Shown here one piece after another: positions 54,100 to 63,946 of a stretch of DNA of 64,000 nucleotides. Source of the DNA: Shinella yambaruensis (GTDB taxonomy: Bacteria > Pseudomonadota > Alphaproteobacteria > Rhizobiales > Rhizobiaceae). The position numbers and the translations under genes were made by a program. Below the pieces are notes generated by a model. It had not been told where the DNA came from and ran no database searches. It saw nothing but the letters and a program-made list of their open reading frames with translations. Position 1 is the first letter of the stretch; each line of letters begins with the position of its first letter. The DNA lies in assembly GCF_022899355.1 (NCBI RefSeq), contig NZ_JALJCK010000014.1, forward strand, positions 1 to 64,000, read 5' to 3'.

Positions 54100-55005
54100 A
54101 TGGGAAGCCCGCATCACAACCGGTCCGGCGAGATGGAAGTGTTCGTGCGCGTGGTCGAGCTCGGCGGGTTCTCGCCTGCCGCGCGCGCCGAGCGCATGAC
54201 GCCTTCGGCGGTCAGCAAGCTGATCGCGCGGCTGGAATCCCGGCTCGGCGCGCGGCTGCTCAACCGTTCGACACGCCAGCTCCAGCTCACGCCGGAGGGC
54301 TGCGCCTTCTATGAGCGGGCGACGCGCATTCTTGCCGATCTGGAGGATGCGGAACGGGTGGCCGGCGCCGGCGAACAGGCGGTGGGGCGCGTCCGCATCA
54401 ACACCAGCGCCTCCTATTTCAACCATGTCCTCACGCCCGCGCTGCCGGCGTTTCTGGCGCGTCATCCGGGCGTCACGCTCGATATCGTTCAAACCGATGC
54501 GGTGGTCGATCTCCTGGCGGAGCGCACCGATGTCGCGATCCGCGCCGGGCCGCTGAAAAGTTCCAGCCTCGTCGCGCGCAAGCTCGGCGAGACGGCGCTG
54601 ACCATCGTTGCCGCGCCGTCCTATCTGGAACGCTGCGGCGAACCGCGCTCCATTGCCGATCTCGAACGGCACAATCGCCTCGGCTTCGGTTATGCCCGCG
54701 CGGTCGATGGCTGGCCGCTTCGGGAAGACGGCGAAACCATCGTCGTGCCGGCGACGGGCCGCGTGCAGGCGAGCGACGGCGAGGGCCTGCGCCATCTGGC
54801 GCTGGCCGGCGTCGGCCTCGCCCGCCTTGCCGCCTTCACCGTGCGGGAAGACATCGCCGCCGGACGGCTGGTGCCGGTCCTCCGCCATCTCGATGCCGGG
54901 GAGACGGAGGCTTTCCATGCCGTCCATGTCGGCCAGGGCGGACCGCTGCCCTCACGCGTGCGGGCGCTGCTCGACTTTCTCACGGAGCACGGCAAGGTGT
55001 CCTGA
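54100..55005 (+). CDS. LysR-family transcriptional regulator
   Basis: A 301-residue LTTR. The HTH is EMEVFVRVVELGGFSPAARAERMTPSAVSKLIARLESRLGARLLNRSTRQLQLT (about 11-65), and the periplasmic-binding-like effector domain runs from about 92 to 297 (VGRVRINTSASYFNHVLTPALPAFLARHPGVTLDIV). It starts four bases after the expected GNAT stop. LTTRs of this group usually lie next to the MFS/AKR genes they control, so the decayed MFS-AKR pair on the other strand is a likely former target. Confidence 0.9.
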   Translation: MGSPHHNRSGEMEVFVRVVELGGFSPAARAERMTPSAVSKLIARLESRLGARLLNRSTRQLQLTPEGCAFYERATRILADLEDAERVAGAGEQAVGRVRINTSASYFNHVLTPALPAFLARHPGVTLDIVQTDAVVDLLAERTDVAIRAGPLKSSSLVARKLGETALTIVAAPSYLERCGEPRSIADLERHNRLGFGYARAVDGWPLREDGETIVVPATGRVQASDGEGLRHLALAGVGLARLAAFTVREDIAAGRLVPVLRHLDAGETEAFHAVHVGQGGPLPSRVRALLDFLTEHGKVS

Positions 55006-55014
55006 TCCGGCGCG

Positions 55015-55494
55015 TCAGCCGCGTCGGGCCGCCTCGATCGCGGCGACGTCGATCTTCTTCATCTCCATCATCGCCTCGAAGGCGCGTTTTGCCTCGGCGC
55101 CGCCGGCGGCCATTGCCTCGGTCAGCGTGCGCGGGGTGATCTGCCAGGAGATGCCCCATTTGTCCTTGCACCAGCCGCACACGCTCTCCTGGCCGCCATT
55201 GCCGACGATGGCGTTCCAGTAACGGTCCGTCTCCTCCTGGTCGTCCGTGGCGATCTGGAACGAGAAGGCTTCGCTGTGCTTGAATGTCGTGCCGCCGTTG
55301 AGGCCGATGCAGGGAATGCCGGCGACGGTGAAGTCGACCGTCAGCACGTCGCCGGCCTTGCCGGACGGGAAGTCGCTGGGCGCGCGGTGGACCGCGCTCA
55401 CGATGCTGTCGGGAAACGTCTCGGCGTAGAAGTTGGCCGCAGCCTCGGCATCTCCGTTGTACCAGAGGCATATGGTGTTCTTGGCGATCGTCAT
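55015..55494 (-). CDS. VOC-family protein (PhnB / 3-demethylubiquinone-methyltransferase-like)
   Basis: A 159-residue vicinal-oxygen-chelate fold protein: ICLWYNGDAEAAANFYAETFPDS at the N-terminus and YWNAIVGNGGQESVCGWCKDKWGISWQITPRTL in the second half are the hallmarks of the PhnB-like group. Members are dimeric metal or small-molecule binders; the reaction is unknown. It converges on the LysR gene with a 9-nt gap and is followed upstream by an SRPBCC gene on the same strand. Confidence 0.9.
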   Translation of the reverse strand: MTIAKNTICLWYNGDAEAAANFYAETFPDSIVSAVHRAPSDFPSGKAGDVLTVDFTVAGIPCIGLNGGTTFKHSEAFSFQIATDDQEETDRYWNAIVGNGGQESVCGWCKDKWGISWQITPRTLTEAMAAGGAEAKRAFEAMMEMKKIDVAAIEAARRG

Positions 55495-55532
55495 TTGCTT
55501 TTCCTTTCGTTTTCCGGTCGTAAGCGCCGAGC

Positions 55533-55976
55533 CTACTGGTTGATCTCGGGCACGACGAGCTTCGCGAGCTTGTCCAGCGAGTCCTGCCAGCCGAGATAGC
55601 AGGCCTCGGCGGGGATGATATCCGGCACGCCCTGCTGCTCGATGTGCATTTCCGTGCCGACCGACACGGCCTTGAGAGTCACCGTGACCGTCATCTCGCC
55701 CGGCAGGTTGGGGTCGTCGAAACTGTCGGTGTAGACGAGGCGCTCGCCCGGAACGAGGTCCAGATAGGTGCCGCCGAAGGCATGGCTCTCGCCCGTCGTG
55801 AAGTTGCGGAACGACATCCGGTGACGGCCGCCGACCTTCGCATCCAGCTCGTGGACGGAGCAGAGGAACCCATAGGGCGGAAGCCAGCTTGCGACCGCGT
55901 CCGGTTCGAGGAATGCGCGATAGAGTTTTTCCGGTTTGACGGCGATGACACGGTGCAGACGGATCGTGCTGGGCAT
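55533..55976 (-). CDS. SRPBCC/AHSA1-family protein
   Basis: A 147-residue START/Bet v1-like protein: IRLHRVIAVKPEKLYRAFLEPDAVASWLPPYGF, then GGRHRMSFRNFTTGESHAFGGTYLDLVPGERLVYTDSF and a C-terminal long helix (GWQDSLDKLAKLVVPEI). This is the Aha1-type domain common in rhizobial stress clusters, often beside a VOC protein as here. It binds hydrophobic ligands or partners; the function is unknown. The ATG at 55976 has GAGAG seven bases upstream. The frame stays open upstream but without homology. Confidence 0.88.
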   Translation of the reverse strand: MPSTIRLHRVIAVKPEKLYRAFLEPDAVASWLPPYGFLCSVHELDAKVGGRHRMSFRNFTTGESHAFGGTYLDLVPGERLVYTDSFDDPNLPGEMTVTVTLKAVSVGTEMHIEQQGVPDIIPAEACYLGWQDSLDKLAKLVVPEINQ

Positions 55977-56139
55977 GATGCTCTCCTGTGGTTCGGTTTC
56001 GTCGTGTGTTCGGTCGGGTGCCCGCCTCCTCTGTCGGGGCACCTTGCGGGCAGCCAATCGTTGCCCGATGCAGTTAAGACGAACGAAGCAGAATGAGTCC
56101 GACATGACATCGGAATAAATCTGACGTCGGCCGATTCCT

Positions 56140-57291
56140 TCACCGGCTCGCGATATGATGCGGATATTCAAGCTGCATGGCGACCACGTTGGCGGTGCCG
56201 GCGCCATAGCGCGCGGCGATCGTGTCAAGCGTGAGGTCGAGCGCATCGGCCGGCTTGCGGTCGGGAAAGGTCGATACGCGCTGCTCCTCCGGCCGGTCCG
56301 AATCCGCCCGGTCGGGCACGATGCGGATGCCGTTCATGGTCACTACCGTGTCCGGAGAGCCGGCATAGCTCGTCGCATGCGAACGGTAGGTTCGCGACCA
56401 TGCGTCGGCAACCAGCGCCAGCGACACCTCGTCCATGCCCGGCTCCAACCGGATGCCGAACTCTTCCCGGTTCCAGACGGCCATTCTGTTGGCAAGCACC
56501 GTCGTCGCGAACGGCCGGGTGAGCCGGAATGCAGCGCTCGCATGCCGCGCGTCCCATTGCTCCAGGCCGAGATCGTGGGCGACCGCCTCCGCCTTCGCCC
56601 GGCCGGCAATCGCCTCGATCAGCGTCAGCATCATCGGCAGGGAGGCGGAGATGCCGGTGGTCGTCGCCACGCCCTCGTCCGCGACCATCCGCCTGTCCGC
56701 GACATATCGGATCGTCGGGCTGCGCTTCAGCATCTCGGCCAGATAATACCAGTGTGTCGTCGCACGCTTGCCGTCGAGCAGGCCCGCCGCTCCCACGACC
56801 TTCGCACCGGCGCAGATGCCGATGACCGTCGCGCCTTTCTCCGCCTGCGCCCGGAGCCAGGCGACTACCGCGGGATCGTCGTCGTGGCTCATGGCGGGCA
56901 CGATGATGAAGTCGGCGCCTTCGGGATGCGCGGCATCGAACTCAGCGATCGTCGCATCCGGTTCGACCGCGAGCGCCGGATAGAGCTGCACCGGGCCGGC
57001 ATCGGTCGCCAGCATCGTCACATCGGCTACGTCGGCGCGTCGCAGGATGCTGGTGGGCACGAGATAGTCGGTCGTCTCGGTGGCGTCGTTGATGCCGATC
57101 ACCGCGACCAGCGGACGTTCACGCTTCGACGGCCGGAGCGAAGCGAGCATGGCGTCCGCCTCTTCCTGCGGGACCAGCGGCGCGACCGCCGCCGCCGTTG
57201 CTGCCGGCAGGCTGAGCAGCCAGCCCCCGAAACCTGCCATCGACAGGATGATCAAGCCGATACCGCACCAGATCAGACAGGCTTTCGACAT
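56140..57291 (-). CDS. Membrane-anchored DJ-1/PfpI-family protein
   Basis: A 383-residue protein. One N-terminal hydrophobic helix (ACLIWCGIGLIILSMAGFGG) acts as an anchor or uncleaved signal and places the rest in the periplasm. Two consecutive DJ-1/PfpI-like regions follow. The first has the nucleophile elbow VIGICAGAKVVGAAGLLDGKRATTHWYY with an intact Cys and His. The C-terminal part continues with a second domain. Similar proteins are found beside GlxA-type AraC regulators, as here. GGGAGG lies before ATG 57291. The reaction is unknown. Confidence 0.82.
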   Translation of the reverse strand: MSKACLIWCGIGLIILSMAGFGGWLLSLPAATAAAVAPLVPQEEADAMLASLRPSKRERPLVAVIGINDATETTDYLVPTSILRRADVADVTMLATDAGPVQLYPALAVEPDATIAEFDAAHPEGADFIIVPAMSHDDDPAVVAWLRAQAEKGATVIGICAGAKVVGAAGLLDGKRATTHWYYLAEMLKRSPTIRYVADRRMVADEGVATTTGISASLPMMLTLIEAIAGRAKAEAVAHDLGLEQWDARHASAAFRLTRPFATTVLANRMAVWNREEFGIRLEPGMDEVSLALVADAWSRTYRSHATSYAGSPDTVVTMNGIRIVPDRADSDRPEEQRVSTFPDRKPADALDLTLDTIAARYGAGTANVVAMQLEYPHHIASR

Positions 57292-57414
57292 GGGTATACC
57301 TCCCGGGCAGGAGCGGAAACGCCTCCGAGCTGTCCGTCCTTCCGCCGCGTCAGGTTTGAATCCTAGCAGCGGGAGCATTTGGCAGGAATGACAAAGATAT
57401 GGTAATTTCCGCCA

Positions 57415-58386
57415 ATGCACCACGTTGTCTTCATCGTCTATCCGGGCTTCGAGCTGCTCGACGTCTCGGGGCCGGCATCTGTCTTCAACGGCGCCAATCG
57501 CGCTCTGAGCTGGCGGGGAAAGCCGGCCTTCTACAAGGTCGTGCTCGCATCGTCACAAGGCGGCGCCATCAAAAGCAGCAGCGGCCTCGCGATGGAGACC
57601 CGGCCGGTTGCCGGGCTTCGATCGGCGGAGACCCAGTCCGTGCTGGTCGCCGGGGCCGAGCGCGAACCTCTCCTGCAGGCGATGGCGGATCCGGCCATCG
57701 GCAAGGCCCTGCCGCAACTGGCGGCGACGGCGGATCGGTTCGGCGCGGTCTGCACCGGCGGCTTCGTGCTGGCCGCGCTCGGACTTCTCGACGGACATCG
57801 CATCGCGACGCACTGGGATTCCTGCGAGCCCTTCACGAAGGCCTTTCCCAAGGTCGTTGTCGACCCTGACTCGCTCTATGTCGTCGACGGCAGGCTCTGG
57901 ACATCGGCGGGTGTGACCACCGGCATCGACATGGCGCTGGCGATGGTCGCGCACGATCTCGACGCGGCGATTGCCGGCGAGGTCGCCAAGCGGCTGGTGC
58001 TCTATGCGCGGCGGCCCGGCTACCAGTCGCAGTTCAGCCCGGTTCTCAAGGCGCAGGTGAAGGGCGACAGCCCGTTTGCCGACCTGATCGGCTGGATTCA
58101 GTCGAACCTCGGCGCATCGCTGGACGTGCCCTCGCTCGCCGCGCGCGCGGGCCTCAGCGAACGCACCTTCCATCGCAGGTTCGCGGCGGCGACCGGCGAG
58201 ACGCCGGCCCGCTTCGTCGAGACCGCCCGGCTCGACACCGCGCGCATGCTTCTTTCACGCGGGCTGTCGCTGAAATCGGTCGCGGCTGAGGTCGGCCTCT
58301 TCCCGCCCGCGCGTCTCGCCGAAGCCTTCGAGCGCCGCTTCGGCGTCACACCGCGCCTCTTCCGCGACATGCACGCCGCGTTGTGA
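57415..58386 (+). CDS. GlxA-type AraC-family regulator (DJ-1/PfpI sensor + AraC HTH)
   Basis: A 323-residue regulator. Residues about 1-190 are a DJ-1/PfpI-like sensor domain (HHVVFIVYPGFELLDVSGPASVF at the start; AVCTGGFVLAALGLLDGHRIATHWDSC at the elbow). Residues about 215-320 are a double AraC HTH (VPSLAARAGLSERTFHRRFAAATGETPARFVETARLDTARMLL). It is divergent from the membrane-anchored DJ-1-like gene and probably controls it. The shared region (57292-57414) has no obvious palindrome. Confidence 0.92.
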   Translation: MHHVVFIVYPGFELLDVSGPASVFNGANRALSWRGKPAFYKVVLASSQGGAIKSSSGLAMETRPVAGLRSAETQSVLVAGAEREPLLQAMADPAIGKALPQLAATADRFGAVCTGGFVLAALGLLDGHRIATHWDSCEPFTKAFPKVVVDPDSLYVVDGRLWTSAGVTTGIDMALAMVAHDLDAAIAGEVAKRLVLYARRPGYQSQFSPVLKAQVKGDSPFADLIGWIQSNLGASLDVPSLAARAGLSERTFHRRFAAATGETPARFVETARLDTARMLLSRGLSLKSVAAEVGLFPPARLAEAFERRFGVTPRLFRDMHAAL

Positions 58387-58792
58387 GCGCTCAAAGGCGG
58401 CTTCGGAGATGCGCTGACCGATAGTTCAGGAACCGGAAGGAAACTGGCCGCTTCGGGAAGGCCAGGCAAGGACAGCAGGCTTACGCTTGTGTTCGATCAT
58501 GCAGTTGCAGTTCGAATCCCGTTCGGCATGCCATGCGGGATCCTGCGCCTGCCCCTGCCGGCACGCGCCCTTCGAGGCGATTCTCGATAGGCGGCAGCCC
58601 CTCGCGCCAATTCCCGCTCCGGTTTTCCGAAACGTCAAGAAAGCCCGGGCCTGCCGAGTTTTGTCGTCCGTGCGCAAAGCCCCCCTTCCTTTCCGGCAAA
58701 ACAGAATCTTCCCCTTGCGCCCTTGCGTGATGGGCGCGATAGGCACATAAGCCTGCAAAATAATCATTTGCCTTTTTACGGTCAGGATCATC
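58387..58792. other. Gene-free stretch
   Basis: 406 bases between the AraC gene and the HPP-CBS gene. I see no supported coding frame, strong hairpin with U-tract or long repeat. An AT-richer segment at about 58750-58785 (AAAATAATCATTTGCC) probably holds the promoter of the HPP-CBS gene. A GTTCGAATCC string near 58510 resembles a tRNA T-loop but has no tRNA around it. Confidence 0.5.
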
Positions 58793-59938
58793 GTGGCCCC
58801 GCCTCAACACGATGCCCATAAAACGGGCACTGCGTCCAAATTTCAGCTGTTCGCGCCCATTCTTGCCGGCGCCACGCTCAAGGAGCGGCTGATCGGCTGC
58901 CTCGGGGCCCTGATCGGCATCTGCCTCACCGGGCTCGTGTGCGGCTTCGTCATGGGGCAGGATCCGCATCTGCCGCTGATCGTCGCGCCCATCGGCGCCT
59001 CCGCGGTTCTGCTCTTCGCCGTGCCCGCCAGCCCCCTCGCCCAGCCCTGGTCGATCGTCGGCGGCAACACGATCTCCGCCTTTGTCGGCGTCACCGTCAC
59101 CATGCTGGTGAAGGATCCGGCCATCGCCATCGGCCTTGCCGTGGCGCTGGCGATCCTCGTCATGTCGCTGACCCGCTCGCTGCATCCCCCCGGCGGGGCG
59201 GCCGCGCTCACCGCCGTCATCGGCGGGGCGGCGGTCAGCCGGGCGGGCTTCTGGTTTCCGCTCGTGCCGATCGCCATCAACTCGCTGATCCTCGTGGCGC
59301 TCGGCATGATCTTCCACCGGCTGGCCGGGCGGCAATATCCGCACCGCCAGACGATCACGCCCGTCAACACGCACAAGACCGCCGATCCGCCGGCCGCCTT
59401 CCGCGTCGGCTTCAACACCGAGGACATCGACGCCGCCATCGCCAGCCTCAACGAGACGCTGGACATCAGCCGCGCCGACCTCGACGCGCTGCTGCGCCAG
59501 GTCGAACTGCAGGCCCTGCTGCGCCAGCGCGGCGACCTGAGCGCGGCCGACATCATGTCGCGCGACGTGGTGACGGTGACGCGCGATGCGACGGCCGACG
59601 AGGCCCGCGCCCTCCTGCTCGACCACGACATCCGCACGCTGCCCGTGCTCGACGGCGAGAGGCGACTGCTCGGCACCGTGGGGCTGCGGGAACTGGCCGC
59701 CATGGCGCCGGACGCCCATCTGCCCGTCTCCGAGGCGGCGACCGCCCGCCCGTCGGACCCCGCCATCGGCCTCCTGCCGCGGCTGACGGACGGCTCCATC
59801 CATGCCGTCGTCGTCGTGGACGATGAGCGCCATGTGGTGGGCATCATTTCCCAGACCGATCTTCTGGCCACGCTCGCGAAAAGCCTCTCCCAGACCGGCC
59901 CGACGGGCCTGATGGGCGGCCACGGGCAGGGCATCTGA
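58793..59938 (+). CDS. HPP-family membrane protein with CBS domain pair
   Basis: A 381-residue protein with GTG start. The N-terminal HPP domain (about 25-185) has four or five helices and the defining SLHPPGGAAALTAVIGG motif. A linker leads to two CBS domains (about 245-370: SAADIMSRDVVTVTRDATADEARALLLDHDIRTLPVLDGERRLLGTVGL and the final VVVDDERHVVGIISQTDLLATL). HPP proteins have been implicated in nitrite transport in cyanobacteria and chloroplasts; CBS pairs bind adenosyl nucleotides and may gate activity. The substrate is not established here. It precedes gdhA by 90 nt on the same strand, suggesting but not proving a nitrogen link. Confidence 0.9.
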   Translation: MAPPQHDAHKTGTASKFQLFAPILAGATLKERLIGCLGALIGICLTGLVCGFVMGQDPHLPLIVAPIGASAVLLFAVPASPLAQPWSIVGGNTISAFVGVTVTMLVKDPAIAIGLAVALAILVMSLTRSLHPPGGAAALTAVIGGAAVSRAGFWFPLVPIAINSLILVALGMIFHRLAGRQYPHRQTITPVNTHKTADPPAAFRVGFNTEDIDAAIASLNETLDISRADLDALLRQVELQALLRQRGDLSAADIMSRDVVTVTRDATADEARALLLDHDIRTLPVLDGERRLLGTVGLRELAAMAPDAHLPVSEAATARPSDPAIGLLPRLTDGSIHAVVVVDDERHVVGIISQTDLLATLAKSLSQTGPTGLMGGHGQGI

Positions 59939-60003
59939 CCATGCCCGGACGATGTCACCCGGGCCTGCCGGCGCCAGACCGGCGGCCTTCCCAAGAGATG
60001 TGA

Positions 60004-61383
<1,380 letters not shown>

Positions 61384-61400
61384 TCGCCCTACGCCGATCC

Positions 61401-61931
61401 TCAGGCAGCCGACGGCCCCGGACCCTGTCCGGGGCCGTTTTCATTGGCCGCCGTGAAGGCGCGCTCAGTGAGGCCGCCGGCGATGACCCGGAAGGGCGCG
61501 CGGGCCGCTTCTGCCGGCGCTTCCGGCACGGGGCCGCCGGCTGCCGGCTGGAACAGCACCTTTTCCAGGACGATCCAGTCGCGCCGGCCTTCCGGCCGGT
61601 CGAAGGTCATCGCCTGGCCTTCGCGCAGGCCGAGCAGGGCAAGGCCGTAGAAGGTCGTGACCGGCAGGAAGGCGCTGCCCGGCGCATAGGTGCGCGGCAG
61701 GCAAAGCGTGCGGGTATCGCTGAGCCCGCTTTCGCAGCGGAACGTCACGCGCGCATCGATCATCGCGAGATCGGCGGGGACGCGCCCCCCGGCCGGCAGG
61801 CGGCCGCCCGACAGCTTGCGCTTCAGCAGCGCCAGCCATTCGTCCGTCAGCGGCGGCCAGTCGCGCAGCATCTTTTCCAGCACATATCCATCTCTTGCCG
61901 TGAGCATAGCGGGATCCCGTCCCATAGCCAT
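61401..61931 (-). CDS. GreA/GreB C-terminal domain protein (Rnk-like), divergent
   Basis: A 176-residue protein with an N-terminal helical part (ARDGYVLEKMLRDWPPLTDEWLALLKRKL) and a GreA/Rnk-type C-terminal domain (about 55-128: RVTFRCESGLSDTRTLCLP, LPVTTFYGLALLGLREGQAMTF). It has a 45-residue Pro/Ala/Gly-rich tail. Such proteins bind RNA polymerase's secondary channel region or regulate NDP kinase; this tail is unusual. GGAG spacing favours the ATG at 61925 (two codons in). The last codons coincide with the gdhA terminator stem on the other strand. Confidence 0.8.
   Translation of the reverse strand: MAMGRDPAMLTARDGYVLEKMLRDWPPLTDEWLALLKRKLSGGRLPAGGRVPADLAMIDARVTFRCESGLSDTRTLCLPRTYAPGSAFLPVTTFYGLALLGLREGQAMTFDRPEGRRDWIVLEKVLFQPAAGGPVPEAPAEAARAPFRVIAGGLTERAFTAANENGPGQGPGPSAA
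61412..61443 (+). terminator. Rho-independent terminator of gdhA
   Basis: ACGGCCCCGGAC (61412-61423), loop CCT, GTCCGGGGCCGT (61427-61438), then TTTTC. A perfect 12-bp stem 28 nt past the gdhA stop, lying inside the 3' coding end of the convergent Rnk-like gene. Confidence 0.92.
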
Positions 61932-62086
61932 TCTCCATCCTGTCCGCGCGCAAGCGCGGCCTGAAAACCCGTGGTGGAGAAGCCCCCTGGCCGCACCTGC
62001 GGCACAGGGGGTCACGATCCTGCGACGAGGCAGCCTCCGATGCGCCCGGACTGGAAGAAGGACAGGAATTTCACGGCAGACGACCC

Positions 62087-62512
62087 TCAGGAGGCCTCGG
62101 CCGCATCCGGCACCGCCGCATGCACGGCAATGACGCTGAGCCGCCGCACCTTGCCGTCGCGCGCGGCCCATTCGATCGACTGGCCGGCCGAAAGGCCGAG
62201 CAGGGCGGCGCCGACCGGCGTCAGCACGGAGATGCGCTGGCGGGAAATGTCGGCATCCTTCGGGAAGACGAGCTCGGCGGTCTGCGGCGGCTCGTCGTCG
62301 ATGCGGAACTCGGCGACCGAGCCCATACGCATGATGCCGGGCGCCATGCGGGCGTCGTCGACGACTTTGGCGCGGTCGAGCTCGACGGCGAGCTGCTCGG
62401 CGGCGTGCGGGTCGCGCTCGGCCAGCATGTCGGCAAGGTTCGACAGGCGCGCGTGTTCGGAGCGGGCGATGGTGATGGCGGGTGGCCGGATGGCCTTGGT
62501 CTTCGCGGTCAT
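62087..62512 (-). CDS. Nucleoside diphosphate kinase regulator (Rnk/GreA C-terminal family)
   Basis: A 141-residue protein of normal Rnk length. The N-terminal helical hairpin (EHARLSNLADMLAERDPHAAEQLAVELDRAKVV) is followed by the GreA/GreB C-terminal domain (MGSVAEFRIDDEPPQTAELVFPKDADISRQRISVLTPVGAALLGLSAGQSIEWAARDGKVRRLSVIAV). Rnk binds RNA polymerase and affects Ndk and alginate-type regulation in gamma-proteobacteria. It is transcribed in the same direction as the related gene at 61401-61931, 155 nt upstream of it. Confidence 0.9.
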   Translation of the reverse strand: MTAKTKAIRPPAITIARSEHARLSNLADMLAERDPHAAEQLAVELDRAKVVDDARMAPGIMRMGSVAEFRIDDEPPQTAELVFPKDADISRQRISVLTPVGAALLGLSAGQSIEWAARDGKVRRLSVIAVHAAVPDAAEAS

Positions 62513-62872
62513 GGGAACCTCACGGCGCGGGTCTTCGCGGCCCGGCGGGCACGCGGAAAATCAAAGATTGGGGGGAATGTCGCGCTTTTCCGGAGCGGCT
62601 TTCGTGCTGAAACGAAACCGCCATTGCCCCACGGCCGGGGCGCGACGCGACCAAGCCGAGGGGCTAGTGTCCTGCGAGAGGAAACAACCGTTTCAAGAAC
62701 CGGGCGATGGATTGCGTCGTGGTCATGCTGCCATGATGGCTTGAGGGCACGGGCAAAGTCAAGCCGAGACGCCGCGGCACGGCCGAACGCCGCCCCTGCG
62801 ACGGTCTGACGATTTGACAGAAGCCAGGTTGGCGCGGAGAACACCTCATCCCCCAAGCGCCGGAGCCACGCC
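62513..62872. other. Intergenic region between divergent Rnk-like and carbonic anhydrase genes
   Basis: 360 bases that must hold both promoters. GGGGGGAATGTCGCG near 62570 and a TTGACA at about 62814-62819 (GATTTGACAGAAGCC) are visible. The latter is a plausible -35 for the carbonic anhydrase gene. A 20-codon minus-strand frame at 62664-62723 lacks a ribosome-binding site. Nothing else is supported. Confidence 0.5.
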
Positions 62873-63508
62873 ATGATCGAAGACCTTTTCGCCCGGAACA
62901 AAACCTGGTCCGCCGAGCGCAAGGCCGAGAAGGCCGACTATTTCGACCGCCTCGCCAACCTGCAGCAGCCGGACTATCTGTGGATCGGCTGTTCCGACAG
63001 CCGCGTGCCGGCCAATGTGATCGCCGGGCTGGAGCCGGGCGAGGTCTTCGTGCACCGCAACGTCGCCAACCTCATCCATCCGGCGGATCTCAACATGCTG
63101 TCCGTGGTCGAATATGCCGTGCACCAGCTCGGGGTGACGCACATCATCATCTGCGGGCACTATGGCTGCGGCGGCATCCGCGCCGCCGTCAGCGGCGAGC
63201 GCCTCGGCCTCATCGACCATTGGCTTCAGCCGGTCCGCGACGTGGCGGACCGGCGCTTCGCATGCCGGGAATGCACGCCCTGGAGCGATGCCGACCTCGA
63301 CCGGCTCTGCGAGGCCTCGATCACCGCGCAGGTGGAGCGGCTCGCCCGCACGCCGACCCTCCAGGCGGCCTGGCAGGCCGGCCGCGACGTTTCCATCCAC
63401 GGCTGGGTCTACGGCTTGAAGGACGGGCTGCTTTCTGATCTCAAATGCACGGTGAGCGGCAGAAAGGGAGGGCAAGCCCATGCCGGTGGCGATCAAGCGC
63501 ATCTATGA
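62873..63508 (+). CDS. Beta-class carbonic anhydrase
   Basis: A 211-residue zinc enzyme interconverting CO2 and bicarbonate. Zinc ligands are Cys40 in WIGCSDSRVP, His96 and Cys99 in ICGHYGCGGIRAA; the Asp42-Arg44 dyad is intact. SIHGWVYGLKDGLL near residue 175 is the usual C-terminal motif. About 20 residues beyond it form a Gly/Lys/His-rich tail reading into the next gene's start region. It overlaps the DUF488 gene by 29 nt in a different frame. Confidence 0.95.
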   Translation: MIEDLFARNKTWSAERKAEKADYFDRLANLQQPDYLWIGCSDSRVPANVIAGLEPGEVFVHRNVANLIHPADLNMLSVVEYAVHQLGVTHIIICGHYGCGGIRAAVSGERLGLIDHWLQPVRDVADRRFACRECTPWSDADLDRLCEASITAQVERLARTPTLQAAWQAGRDVSIHGWVYGLKDGLLSDLKCTVSGRKGGQAHAGGDQAHL

Positions 63509-63827
63509 CGAAGCCGATCCGGCGGACGGGACACGCATCCTCGTCGACCGGCTCTGGCCGCGCGGCCTCTCGAAGCAAAAGGCCGGCTTCGACCTCTGGA
63601 TGAAGGATGTGGCGCCCTCTTCCGCGCTGCGCAAATGGTTCGACCACAAGCCGGAGCGCTGGCCGGAATTCCAGGCGCGCTACCGGGAGGAGCTGCAGGG
63701 CAATCCGGCGCTGGAGGACCTGCGCGAGCGCGCCGAGGCCGGCACGGTCACGCTGCTCTACGGCGCGCGCAACCGGGAATTCAACCATGCGGCCGTGCTG
63801 GCCGACGTCCTCAAGGAGGGAACCTGA
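63480..63827 (+). CDS. DUF488-family protein
   Basis: A 115-residue protein with the DUF488 signatures IKRIYDEADPADGTRILVDRLWPRGLSK (conserved basic and aromatic residues), DVAPSSALRKWFDHKPERWPEF and TLLYGARNREFNHAAVL. Its biochemical role is unknown; homologues are often annotated as uroporphyrin-III C-methyltransferase-like without evidence. AAAGGGAGGG precedes the ATG, inside the 3' end of the carbonic anhydrase gene, so co-expression is likely. Confidence 0.88.
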   Translation: MPVAIKRIYDEADPADGTRILVDRLWPRGLSKQKAGFDLWMKDVAPSSALRKWFDHKPERWPEFQARYREELQGNPALEDLRERAEAGTVTLLYGARNREFNHAAVLADVLKEGT

Positions 63828-63946
63828 AGCCCCCGCGCGGTCCGGCAATGACTGCAAAATTCTTGCTGGCTGGCTGCAAGAGAATTCATTTGTCAGGGAC
63901 CGGCAAGCCGGCCATTTTCTCCTCGTAACATGAGGAGCAGGCATCG

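Noticed and set aside
53601-54314. A single 237-residue GNAT protein
   Set aside because: The last third is an out-of-frame reading of the LysR gene. The true GNAT C-terminus is found one base away and ends at 54096.
58500-58530. Possible second tRNA or att remnant (GTTCGAATCC)
   Set aside because: The T-loop-like string has no pairing arms, no acceptor stem and no relation to tRNA-Leu.
62664-62723. 20-codon minus-strand small protein (MTTTQSIARFLKRLF start)
   Set aside because: It is amphipathic and cleanly terminated but lacks a ribosome-binding site, and its position in a divergent promoter region makes it more likely chance.
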